Below are positions 28,179 to 37,385 of a stretch of 64,000 bases of DNA, in pieces. Under the pieces are notes generated by a model. The model was not told the DNA's origin. It searched no databases and saw nothing but the letters and a program-made list of their open reading frames with translations. Within the stretch, counting starts at the first letter, position 1, and every line of letters begins with the position of its first letter. The translations under genes were made by a program, and so were the position numbers. The stretch spans positions 1 through 64,000 of the forward strand of contig JAUJEB010000013.1 in NCBI GenBank assembly GCA_030442055.1, written 5' to 3'. This DNA comes from Agaribacillus aureus. Its GTDB lineage: Bacteria; Bacteroidota; Bacteroidia; Cytophagales; Cyclobacteriaceae.

Positions 28179-28317
28179 GAGCGGTACAAATATTATGTAT
28201 AAAGAACAAAAAAACACAAGTATTCAGTCCTGATTTCCGCTTAATTTGCATCATACGCTATTGATATCATTCCTCCCTCGAAAGGGTATGATACGTGATG
28301 GAAATAAACAGAATTTA

Positions 28318-29250
28318 ATGACGCTATCTTTAAAAGGAATTATTCCTCCGGTAATAACGCCCCTGATCAATAACCGCGAACTGGATACAAAAGGGCTAAC
28401 GCAATTAATCCGACATCTGATCGATGGCGGTGTACATGGGTTGTTTGTGCTGGGAACCACAGGGGAAGGACCTGGACTTGGTTATAAAATTCGAAAAGAA
28501 TTGATAAAAAGGGTTTGCGACCAGGTAGATCATCAAATACCAGTTTTGGTGGGTGTAACCGATACCTCTTTCGAAAACACGCTAAGTATCGCCGAATATG
28601 CCAGGGAACAAGGGGCGGATGCCGCCGTGATAGCGCCACCTTACTACTTTCCTATTTCCGATGGAGAAATGATGGGGTACATTGAGCATTTATCAGATGC
28701 CTTGCCCCTACCCTTTGTCATGTATAATATGCCAAGCCACACTAAAATGCACCTTTCGCTTTCAGTGATAGAACGGTGCAGGGAGTTGGGTGCCCTGGGT
28801 ATTAAAGATAGCTCCGGCGATGCTGCCTATTGCTATTCGCTAATTGATAAATTCAAGGACTACCCGGAATTTTCTGTTATCACCGGCACGGAGTTATACT
28901 TACCGGAAACTGTTTTATACGGCGGACATGGCGCTGTGGCGGGTGGCGCAAATATATTTCCGAGGCTGTTTGTAGCGCTTTATGATGCTGCTGTAAACCA
29001 TGACCTGGATACAATTAACACTTTGAGGGAGCATTTGATTAAGATAGAAAACACTATATATAACGTTGACCAAAACCCTTCCCGCTATATCAAAAGTATC
29101 AAATGTGCTGTTTCGGTATTGGGTATTTGTAATGATTATGTAGTGCATCCGCACAGAAAGTTTACCGGTCTGCAGCGTCAACAAATAGAAATAGCGGTAA
29201 AGACGCTGTTGGATGAAATCAAAATAACCGTGAGACCCTGCAATTTGTAA
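28318..29250 (+). CDS. DapA/NanA family aldolase (first copy)
   Basis: With a start at 28318 this 310-residue protein aligns to the usual N-terminus of dihydrodipicolinate synthase/N-acetylneuraminate lyase enzymes. An upstream ATG at 28246 would add 24 residues that do not look like protein. The keto-acid-binding GTTGE (46-50), Tyr136 in YNMPS and Schiff-base Lys163 in GIKDSSGD are all present, so it should be an active class I aldolase using or releasing a 2-keto acid. The carbohydrate context favours cleavage of a keto-sugar acid over lysine synthesis. It follows the isomerase by 140 bp in the same direction. Confidence 0.87.
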   Translation: MTLSLKGIIPPVITPLINNRELDTKGLTQLIRHLIDGGVHGLFVLGTTGEGPGLGYKIRKELIKRVCDQVDHQIPVLVGVTDTSFENTLSIAEYAREQGADAAVIAPPYYFPISDGEMMGYIEHLSDALPLPFVMYNMPSHTKMHLSLSVIERCRELGALGIKDSSGDAAYCYSLIDKFKDYPEFSVITGTELYLPETVLYGGHGAVAGGANIFPRLFVALYDAAVNHDLDTINTLREHLIKIENTIYNVDQNPSRYIKSIKCAVSVLGICNDYVVHPHRKFTGLQRQQIEIAVKTLLDEIKITVRPCNL

Positions 29251-29256
29251 AAATAT

Positions 29257-31878
29257 ATGAGCGATTTGAAAAGGTCCATAGTACTTGATAAGGATTGGCG
29301 ATTATACCCGTCCGCCAGGGTGACACATGAGGGGAAACAAATTTCAAACCCTTCTTTTGACGCTTCCTCCTGGCATACTGCTAATGTTCCATCCACTGTT
29401 TTGGCCGCTTTGGTGGAAAATGGTATTTATAAAGATTTATATTTTGGCACCAACCTGAAGGACGTTGATACGGATCAGTTTAATGCGTCATGGTGGTACA
29501 GAAAACATTTTGAATTGCCGGCACTAACCGGTGAAACGGTACTTATCGATTTTTCAGGCATAAATTATCGCGCTAACATCTGGCTAAACGGACACCTGCT
29601 GGCTCCAGCCGATGAGGTGCTGGGAGCTTTCAGGACATCTACTTTTGATATTACCCGCCTGTTGCAGGCCGGTTCCAACGTATTGGCGGTTGAAGTATTT
29701 CCACCACAGCCAGGGGATTTTTCCATTGGCTTTGTCGATTGGAACCAAAGGCCTCCCGACAACAACATGGGTATATTCAGGCCAGTGAAAGTTAAAATCG
29801 TTGATGGGGTCTCTATTGCCAATGCCTTTGTTGAATCAGAAATAGATTTTGGACTGGTCACGGAAGCATCTTTGCGCATTACGGCGCAATTATTCAATCA
29901 CACAGACAAACCCATTACCGGTCAGGTAAAATGCCTCCTCGGAGATATCCAGGTCACAAAGATGATCACGCTCAGCGCTTATGAGCACCGGGACATTACC
30001 TTGGATGCTGATAATCATCCTGCATTAAAAATAACAAAGCCCAAGTTATGGTGGCCTAATAATTTGGGTGAGCCACATTTGTATACGCTGAACTGCCGTT
30101 TCGAATATGAAGACAAATGCTCAGATGCCACCACTCTCCAATTTGGCATAAGGATCGTGGCAGACTATTTTACCGAAGATGGCCACCGGGGGTTTATGGT
30201 GAATGGCAAAAAAATTCTCATCAAAGGAGCCGGGTGGACCGACGACTTACTTTTACAGGATACACATGAATCACTGGCTACCCAAATTAAGTATGTAAAA
30301 CACATGAACCTGAATTGCATCAGGCTAGAGGGGTTTTGGGGAAAGGATCAGGCACTTTATGACCTTTGCGATCAGCATGGCATATTGGTAATGGTAGGTT
30401 GGAGCTGTCATTGGGAACATGAACAATACCTGGGTAAGCCGGTACACACTCAATACGGAGGTGTTACCGACGAAGACGATATTACCCTGATCGCGGAATC
30501 ATGGAAAGACCAGCTATTAATGCTCAGGCACCATCCCTGCATCTTTGTCTGGACGGTTGCCAGCGATTTCTTACCGCACCCGGAGCTGGAAAAAAAATAT
30601 ATAGCATTATTTAAACAATATGACAATTCCAGGCCTTACCTTAATTCCACCGGTGGTGTGGGTAGTGAGAAAGCTATTATCACCGACGCTGAATTAATCA
30701 GTGAAATTAGCGGGAGTTCAGGTGTCAAAATGCTTGGCCCATACGCATACACGCCGCCTGTTTACTGGTACACAGATAAATCCCTCGGTGGCGCCTATGG
30801 TTTTAATACAGAAACCTGCCCCGGCGCCAACATTCCACCCATGGCCAGTATCAGGAAAATGATCCCCGGCGGTAATCTATGGCCCATCGATGAGACATGG
30901 GAATACCATTGCGGGCTAAATGATTTTTCTAAACTGGACAGAATTGAAAAAGCCATTAGCGAACGTTATGGTAAACCGGCGGGAGTGGAAGCATTTGCCA
31001 AAAAGGCCCAGGTATTGAATTACGAATTGATGCGTCCCATGTTCGAAGCATTCCGGGTCAATAAAGCAAAGACCACAGGCATTATCCAGTGGATGCTTAA
31101 TTCAGCCCTGCCCAATATGTATTGGCAGTTATATGACAGCTATTTATTACCTAACGGTGCATTTTATGGCACAAAAAAGGCCTGTCAGCCCATTCAAATC
31201 ATCTACGACTATGGCTCAAATTCGGTGGTTACCGTTAACGATACGTATCAGGCTGTTAAAAACCTTACCGCCAAAATCAGGATATTCGATTTACATGCCA
31301 ATGAGTTGTTTACCGATACCTGCTCCTGTGATCTGGATGCCAATGGCGCCTCACCGCTTCTGACGCTGCCCGCCACGGAGATTCCAACAACCGCTTACTT
31401 TCTGGATTTAAAATTATTGGATGCGTTGGGAACAGAGCGATCAGGCAATTTTTATTGGCTTTCGACAAAGCATGACGAGCTCGACTATGAGGCCAAATTT
31501 GACGATTGGGCATATTATACACCCAGCAAGACCTACGCAGATTTTAAAGCATTAAATACCCTGCGCCAGGTTGAGGTGCTGGTTGAACCCGATTTAACGG
31601 TAACATCGGAGGAAATATCAGTATCTGTTTTATTGATAAACCCGTCAAAAGATATTGCATTCTTTAACGAGTTATCACTATTAGACGCCGCCAACAACGA
31701 AACCGTGGTACCTGTATTTTGGGACGATAACTATGTAAGTATCCTTCCGGAAACCTCCATACGTGTCAAAGCTTTAGTACCAAACACCGGTAATTTACAT
31801 ACATCGCTGCGGCTACAAATTGAGGGTTATAACGTCAGCAAACAGGTAATGGATTTAGCGCTACTTAAAACGCAGTAG
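29257..31878 (+). CDS. GH2 glycosidase, exo-beta-glucosaminidase/mannosidase-like, cytoplasmic
   Basis: This 873-residue GH2 enzyme resembles exo-beta-D-glucosaminidase (CsxA) and endo-beta-mannosidase: a sugar-binding N-terminal domain (WWYRKHFELP, NYRANIWLNG, NNMGIFRPVKV), Ig-like domains and a TIM barrel. The acid/base is Asp437 in VASDFLPH, aligned with the CsxA GSD aspartate rather than the usual GH2 Glu. The nucleophile is Glu519 in FNTETCPG. C-terminal Ig-like domains follow. There is no signal peptide, so it should act in the cytoplasm on imported glycosides. It starts 6 bp after the aldolase gene. Confidence 0.88.
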   Translation: MSDLKRSIVLDKDWRLYPSARVTHEGKQISNPSFDASSWHTANVPSTVLAALVENGIYKDLYFGTNLKDVDTDQFNASWWYRKHFELPALTGETVLIDFSGINYRANIWLNGHLLAPADEVLGAFRTSTFDITRLLQAGSNVLAVEVFPPQPGDFSIGFVDWNQRPPDNNMGIFRPVKVKIVDGVSIANAFVESEIDFGLVTEASLRITAQLFNHTDKPITGQVKCLLGDIQVTKMITLSAYEHRDITLDADNHPALKITKPKLWWPNNLGEPHLYTLNCRFEYEDKCSDATTLQFGIRIVADYFTEDGHRGFMVNGKKILIKGAGWTDDLLLQDTHESLATQIKYVKHMNLNCIRLEGFWGKDQALYDLCDQHGILVMVGWSCHWEHEQYLGKPVHTQYGGVTDEDDITLIAESWKDQLLMLRHHPCIFVWTVASDFLPHPELEKKYIALFKQYDNSRPYLNSTGGVGSEKAIITDAELISEISGSSGVKMLGPYAYTPPVYWYTDKSLGGAYGFNTETCPGANIPPMASIRKMIPGGNLWPIDETWEYHCGLNDFSKLDRIEKAISERYGKPAGVEAFAKKAQVLNYELMRPMFEAFRVNKAKTTGIIQWMLNSALPNMYWQLYDSYLLPNGAFYGTKKACQPIQIIYDYGSNSVVTVNDTYQAVKNLTAKIRIFDLHANELFTDTCSCDLDANGASPLLTLPATEIPTTAYFLDLKLLDALGTERSGNFYWLSTKHDELDYEAKFDDWAYYTPSKTYADFKALNTLRQVEVLVEPDLTVTSEEISVSVLLINPSKDIAFFNELSLLDAANNETVVPVFWDDNYVSILPETSIRVKALVPNTGNLHTSLRLQIEGYNVSKQVMDLALLKTQ

Positions 31879-31926
31879 CTTCAACAATTTATGTAATTAA
31901 TAAATGATTAACAGACTTAAAAGGAA

Positions 31927-33204
31927 ATGGAAAATTTAGCCATAACAGGGGGTAAACCGATCAAAGATATTCATACAAACCCCTGGCCTGCCTGGCCGGT
32001 TTGGGATAAGAACGAGGAAAAAGCATTGATAGAAGTGCTGAATAGCGGTATCTGGTCATATAACGGTCCAAAAGAAACAATGTTTAATAAGCTATTTGCG
32101 GAATTTGTAGGTACTAAATACGCCATTTCTTCTGTCAACGGAACCGTTACCTTGCAACTGGCCCTGGAGGCGCTGGAGATCGGTATCGGCGATGAGGTCA
32201 TTTTACCCGGCCTCACCTGGCAGGCTACGGCAGCAACTGTTTTAGATGTCAACGCGACACCAGTGCTTGTAGATGTCTGTGAAGATACCTGGTGCATCGA
32301 TCCGGATGCCGTAGAGAAAGCCATCACCCCTAAAACCAAAGCCATCGTGCCGGTGCACTTATATGGCAGTTTCGCGGATATGGATGCTATCCTCGCTATA
32401 GCCAAAAGGCATAATTTATATATCATTGAAGATTGCGCCCATAAGCATGGCGGGGAATGGAATGGCCAGAAGGCAGGCAGCATCGGAGATGTCGGCAGTT
32501 TTAGTTTTCAATTATCCAAGCACCTCACCGCCGGCGAGGGCGGAACGCTCACCACCAACGATCCGGCCATTGCCGAGCGAATTGATGCCCTGAGGAATTG
32601 CGGCAGACGGCCGGAAAGCAGTGATTACGTGACAGTAGACAAGGGAGCCGGGATCTATGGCGACGATGGCAATTTCGTGCAATCTGGTAATTACCGGATG
32701 ACCGACTTTCAAGCCGCCATTCTGATCGAAGGATTAAAAAGATTACCGGAACAAAACCGCAAAAGAGATGAGAATGGTATATACCTCAATAGCCTGTTGC
32801 TTGAGCTGCCCGGTGTTATGCCCCTGAGACGCGACCGGCGGGAAACGAGGGAGGCTTATTTTAACTTCGCCTTTCGCTACAATGCTCAGGAATTTGGCGG
32901 TCTGCCTATTGAAAAGTTCAGAGCGGCTTTGACTGCTGAATTAGGCATTGAAGTCGACTCCAGTTATGAACCGCTTAACGAGTGTTCACTATATGTGCCA
33001 TGGACCAAACCTGCACGTCATAAATTAAGCGAGCAATACTGGCAGGATATTAACCCAGCCCGCTTTGCGTTGCCGGTCTGCCGAAAAATCCACCACGAAG
33101 AATCTATTTGTATGCACCACAAGGTTTTACTGGGTGAGAAGGAGGATATGGAACTGATTGCGGCAGCCATCAAAAAAGTGCATGATCATGCGCATACCTT
33201 GTAG
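31927..33204 (+). CDS. DegT/DnrJ/EryC1/StrS family PLP-dependent aminotransferase
   Basis: This 425-residue aminotransferase resembles the AHBA synthase and glutamine:scyllo-inosose aminotransferase branch. PLP-binding features are Lys198 (FQLSKHLTAGEGG) and Asp169 (IIEDCAHKHGG), with LPGLTWQATAATV earlier. These enzymes convert a keto-sugar or keto-cyclitol to the amine and are usually biosynthetic; finding one among catabolic genes is unusual. The following Gfo/Idh/MocA dehydrogenase could supply its keto substrate, as in aminocyclitol pathways. The reverse, removal of the amine from an amino-sugar, is also possible. Confidence 0.9.
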   Translation: MENLAITGGKPIKDIHTNPWPAWPVWDKNEEKALIEVLNSGIWSYNGPKETMFNKLFAEFVGTKYAISSVNGTVTLQLALEALEIGIGDEVILPGLTWQATAATVLDVNATPVLVDVCEDTWCIDPDAVEKAITPKTKAIVPVHLYGSFADMDAILAIAKRHNLYIIEDCAHKHGGEWNGQKAGSIGDVGSFSFQLSKHLTAGEGGTLTTNDPAIAERIDALRNCGRRPESSDYVTVDKGAGIYGDDGNFVQSGNYRMTDFQAAILIEGLKRLPEQNRKRDENGIYLNSLLLELPGVMPLRRDRRETREAYFNFAFRYNAQEFGGLPIEKFRAALTAELGIEVDSSYEPLNECSLYVPWTKPARHKLSEQYWQDINPARFALPVCRKIHHEESICMHHKVLLGEKEDMELIAAAIKKVHDHAHTL

Positions 33205-33259
33205 CATTTTCACCCGCTGCCGATGATCAGAAGCGCAGCGATCCAAAACTTTTAAATAA

Positions 33260-34264
33260 ATGACAAAAATTAATATTGCATTAGTCGGTTCCGGTTCTAT
33301 CGCTCACAGACATGCCATGGCATTGCGGAAGCTGCCCGATGTTGTCCTGAAAGCCGTTATCAGCCGAACCCAGGACAATGCCCAATCATTCGCCGAAAAA
33401 TATAAAATCCCCGAGGCGGGAACAGAAGCCCTGAGCTTGTCAGACAGGCCGGATATTGATGCCATTCTTATCTGCACACCCAATAAATTTCATGCACCAT
33501 ACGCCAAAGAATATCTCTTAAATGGCAAAGATGTTTTCCTGGAAAAGCCAATGGCCATGAATCCCGCCGAGGGCGAAGAATTAATTAAAATCGCTGAACA
33601 AACAGGCAAATTGGTGCTGGTAGGTCATATGTGGCGATATGATGAAGAGGTGCTGTTTTTGAAGCGGTTAATCGACAAGGGTTCCTTAGGAAAAATAATC
33701 AAGACCAAAGGCTATGGCATACACGAAAACTGGGGGCCGGAGGGCTGGTTCACGGATGTACCGCTAGCCGGCGGCGGTGCGCTGGCAGATATGGGCGTAC
33801 ACGCTATCGATACGGTCCGCTTTCTATTGGGAAATCCCCTACCCACCCAGGTATATGCAAAAATAGGAACCCATTACGGCGATTACGATGTAGACGATTC
33901 CGGGATGATCATGATTACCTGGAATAACGGAACAACCTCCATCGTAGAAAGTGGCTGGTGGCAACCACATATGGATGGACCGGAAGCATCCACCCAGCTT
34001 TTTGGCACCAAGGGTTATGCCAGTACCTTGCCGACCAGTCTGAAATTTAATGATCAAAACCAGGGCAATGAGATCATCATTCCCGATTTCGACAAAAATG
34101 AACATTGCGACCAGAAAATCTATGATGTGCAAATGGTAGATTTCATCGATTGCATCAAAACCAGAACCCAGCCCAGGGCAGATCTTAAAGTGGGGCAGGT
34201 AGTGCTGCAAATTGTGGCAGCCGCCTACCAATCCTCCAAAGAAAAGCGGGCAATTAATTTATAA
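33260..34264 (+). CDS. Gfo/Idh/MocA family oxidoreductase
   Basis: This 334-residue NAD(P)-dependent dehydrogenase has an N-terminal Rossmann fold (ALVGSGSIAHRHAMAL), the EKPMAMN motif with its conserved Lys, and the C-terminal alpha/beta domain with GGGALADMGVHAIDTVRFLLG, whose DxGxHxxD residues bind substrate. Relatives oxidise myo-inositol, glucose derivatives or UDP-sugars. It lies 55 bp after the aminotransferase gene, an arrangement found in aminocyclitol and amino-sugar pathways. No signal peptide. Substrate cannot be assigned. Confidence 0.9.
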   Translation: MTKINIALVGSGSIAHRHAMALRKLPDVVLKAVISRTQDNAQSFAEKYKIPEAGTEALSLSDRPDIDAILICTPNKFHAPYAKEYLLNGKDVFLEKPMAMNPAEGEELIKIAEQTGKLVLVGHMWRYDEEVLFLKRLIDKGSLGKIIKTKGYGIHENWGPEGWFTDVPLAGGGALADMGVHAIDTVRFLLGNPLPTQVYAKIGTHYGDYDVDDSGMIMITWNNGTTSIVESGWWQPHMDGPEASTQLFGTKGYASTLPTSLKFNDQNQGNEIIIPDFDKNEHCDQKIYDVQMVDFIDCIKTRTQPRADLKVGQVVLQIVAAAYQSSKEKRAINL

Positions 34265-34295
34265 AATCACGGTCAAAACTTAGCAAATAATTATT

Positions 34296-37200
34296 ATGAG
34301 AGTACATCATCGGAAAGTAAAAGCATTTTTTTCTCAGACTTTAGGGACCCTAACCGATCTTCATAAACTTACGGATAAAATAAAAAGCAATATTTATAAC
34401 ACGGTCGGAGAACTGGAAGTTACGGCCTACAACACCTCCGAGCCGGTACCTTTTGAACAACGAACTTCCGGAGATCGCCTGTCATTAAAACCGGGTCAGC
34501 AATGGGGACAGCTTTTCGACTGCGCATGGTTTAACTTTAAAGGAAAAATCCCCGCAGAAGCTGCTGGCAAAAACGTGGTGTTATTAATTGACCTTAGCGG
34601 CGAGGCCCTGCTGGTAGATGAGCAGGGGAATCCCGCCGGAATTCTGACTACCGGAAGCTCCATTTTTGAAACCTCACTGGGAGATCCCGGCAAAACGGTG
34701 GTTCCTATAACGCCCACCGGGCAAGAAGGTGCACCTATCGATATCTGGGCGGATGCCGGGAATAATGATTTGCTGGGTGCATTTCAAAACAATGGCACCC
34801 TCCAATTCGCCAACATAGCGACAAAAAATGAAGAGGTAGAACAGCTTTACTATGATTACGTCGTGCTGTTGGATCTGCTGGACCAATTGGATGAAAGATC
34901 TGTGCGCTATCAAAAAATTTTATACGCCCTGCACAAGACCATGATAGAACTGGTCGATTTCTCCGATGAACGGGTGTCTAAAGCCAGAGCCCATTTGGCT
35001 CCAGAACTGGATCGAAAAAACGGGGACTATGGTATGCAGGTAACTGCCATTGGTCATTCACACATCGATCTTGCCTGGCTTTGGCCTATAAGGGAGACCA
35101 TCAGAAAGGGCGCCCGTACCTTCAGCCATGTCCTTCGCATGATGGAGCGATATCCCGATTATAAATTCGGGGCGACCCAGCCGCAGCTTTATCAATGGAT
35201 GAAAATGCATTATCCTGAACTTTATGGTAAGATAAAAGAAAAAGTAGCAGCGGGTCGATGGGAATTGCTTGGGGGCATGTGGATCGAGCCGGACTCAAAT
35301 GCCGTTGGGGGCGAATCCTTTATCCGGCAGTTTTTATATGGAAAAAAATTCTTCAAAGAAGAGTTTGGTAAAAACATCAATAACCTCATTATGCCGGATA
35401 CTTTTGGCTATTCCGCGCAAATACCGCAAATTATGAAGGGTTGCGGTGTCGAGTATTTTGTTACCACCAAGATCTCCTGGGATCTTTATAACAAGTTTCC
35501 ACACGACACTTTCCTGTGGAAAGCGCTGGATGGTTCGGAAGTCCTGGCACACATGCCCCCTGAAGGAACTTACAATAGTTCAGCGGCACCCCGGGCCATC
35601 AAAAAAGCAGAACAACTTTATGAAGATAAGGCAACCACAGAGCATCTATTGTTGATGTATGGTATCGGCGATGGTGGCGGCGGCCCCAGCGTTGATCACC
35701 ACGAATTTTTGAAAAGGGAGAAAAACCTGGCAGGTATCGCTCCCGTGACGCAACGAACGGTTAAAGAATTTTTGGATGATCTGAACAAAAATCGCCATCT
35801 GTATGAATCCTGGGTAGGAGAATTGTACCTTGGCTTTCATCAGGGGACCTACACTTCCCAGGCTAAAAACAAATGGTATAACAGGAAGATGGAAATCAAC
35901 CTGCGCCACGCCGAATTCTTATCATCCCTGGACCGGGTAATCGGCGGGACAAATTATCCAAAAGCTCAATTAGATGAGTTATGGCAGGAAACACTACTTT
36001 ACCAATTCCACGATATCCTTCCCGGCTCTTCTATCCAAAGAGTACATAAAGAAAGCCTGGAACGCTATGAGTCTATGTCGCATGAGGTACATACGCTACA
36101 GACGGCCACCTTGGAACGGCTGTCCGGTCACATAACCACCGATGACATACAAAAACCTGTCATTGCCTGGAATACTCTGCCATGGGAACGGGATACCTGG
36201 ATTCAGGTAAAGGACCATTGGCAAAAGGTGCATGTGCCATCAATGGGTTACAAAGTGGTCGATACAGCAGTTAATGAGACCGTCGAGCAGCCATTTACGC
36301 CGTCGTCTTCGGTTTTGGAAAATGATATGCTTAAGATTAAGTTTGATAATAACGGATTAATAATCTCCATTTATGACAAAGCATCAGACAGGCAGTTAAT
36401 GCCCGATCAACAGGCCAATAATGAATTGGCGGTTTACGCCGACGAGGGCGATGCATGGGATTTCACTCCGGATTACAAAATGCAAAAGATAGGCAGTTTT
36501 GAAATGGAATCCTGCGAAACGTTGGTAGATGGACCGCTGACTGCTGTCATTCAAAAGCGGCTGTTTGGCGATTCAACGATCACTCAAAGAATTCAGCTAA
36601 CCCAGGGTTCCAAGCGTATTGATTTCATCACCTTTGTCGATTGGCAGGAAAGGGAGAAAATGTTGCGTTCTTCTTTCACTTTTAACATCCGGGCGGCAGA
36701 GTCGGTGAGTGAAATTCAGTTTGGACATGTGAAAAGAAAAACCCACACCAATACCTCCTGGGAAGATGCGCAATATGAAATTTCAGCGCATAAATGGATC
36801 GACATTTCTCAGCCGGACTACGGCATTGCCCTGCTGAACGACAGCAAGTACGGACACGACGCTGCCGAGAATTTACTGGATATCAATTTATTGAGAAGTC
36901 CTAAATGGCCTGATCCCGAAACCGATAAAGGCCATCATTATTTTACATATGCACTTTTCCCACACCAGGGAAATCATTTGGAAGGAAGCGTAATCCAGGA
37001 GGCTTACGCCCTGAATATGCCGTTGATAATGGCTGAGAGCTCCGCACGCCAGGGAAAATTGCCTTCGACGCAATCATTTGTTGCTATAGATGTTGAAAAT
37101 GTTATTTTGGAAACAATAAAGATTTCAGAAGATGGCAACAGCATTGTGCTGCGTTTTTATGAGGCCTATGGCATGTCTTCAAAGGCAACGATAAAGACGG

Positions 37201-37334
37201 CGTTCGCCGCAAAAAATATTGTTGAAACCAACATGCTGGAAGAAAAAATAGCTGACTTGGAGGCAACTGATAACGGCATAACCTTATCATTCTCCCCATT
37301 TCAGGTTAAAACAATTTGTATGGCACTTTCATAA
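34296..37334 (+). CDS. GH38 alpha-mannosidase, cytoplasmic
   Basis: This 1012-residue protein is a GH38 alpha-mannosidase. The zinc-binding GHSHIDLAWLWP motif (about residue 250), the nucleophile Asp368 in MPDTFGYSAQIPQ, a mid-domain helix bundle and a long C-terminal beta-sandwich domain are in the standard order and length. There is no signal peptide, so it should cleave imported manno-oligosaccharides or mannosides in the cytoplasm, as the E. coli MngB and Lactobacillus-type enzymes do. Together with the GH92 gene 10 kb downstream it ties this operon to alpha-mannoside use. Confidence 0.93.
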   Translation: MRVHHRKVKAFFSQTLGTLTDLHKLTDKIKSNIYNTVGELEVTAYNTSEPVPFEQRTSGDRLSLKPGQQWGQLFDCAWFNFKGKIPAEAAGKNVVLLIDLSGEALLVDEQGNPAGILTTGSSIFETSLGDPGKTVVPITPTGQEGAPIDIWADAGNNDLLGAFQNNGTLQFANIATKNEEVEQLYYDYVVLLDLLDQLDERSVRYQKILYALHKTMIELVDFSDERVSKARAHLAPELDRKNGDYGMQVTAIGHSHIDLAWLWPIRETIRKGARTFSHVLRMMERYPDYKFGATQPQLYQWMKMHYPELYGKIKEKVAAGRWELLGGMWIEPDSNAVGGESFIRQFLYGKKFFKEEFGKNINNLIMPDTFGYSAQIPQIMKGCGVEYFVTTKISWDLYNKFPHDTFLWKALDGSEVLAHMPPEGTYNSSAAPRAIKKAEQLYEDKATTEHLLLMYGIGDGGGGPSVDHHEFLKREKNLAGIAPVTQRTVKEFLDDLNKNRHLYESWVGELYLGFHQGTYTSQAKNKWYNRKMEINLRHAEFLSSLDRVIGGTNYPKAQLDELWQETLLYQFHDILPGSSIQRVHKESLERYESMSHEVHTLQTATLERLSGHITTDDIQKPVIAWNTLPWERDTWIQVKDHWQKVHVPSMGYKVVDTAVNETVEQPFTPSSSVLENDMLKIKFDNNGLIISIYDKASDRQLMPDQQANNELAVYADEGDAWDFTPDYKMQKIGSFEMESCETLVDGPLTAVIQKRLFGDSTITQRIQLTQGSKRIDFITFVDWQEREKMLRSSFTFNIRAAESVSEIQFGHVKRKTHTNTSWEDAQYEISAHKWIDISQPDYGIALLNDSKYGHDAAENLLDINLLRSPKWPDPETDKGHHYFTYALFPHQGNHLEGSVIQEAYALNMPLIMAESSARQGKLPSTQSFVAIDVENVILETIKISEDGNSIVLRFYEAYGMSSKATIKTAFAAKNIVETNMLEEKIADLEATDNGITLSFSPFQVKTICMALS

Positions 37335-37385
37335 TTTTGGCAGCAGGTCGTCAGACCGGCTGGCCAGCAACAAATAAAAGTAGGT

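Noticed and set aside
28246-28317. N-terminal extension of the first DapA-type aldolase
   Set aside because: The 24 residues are not protein-like and family alignment fits the ATG at 28318.
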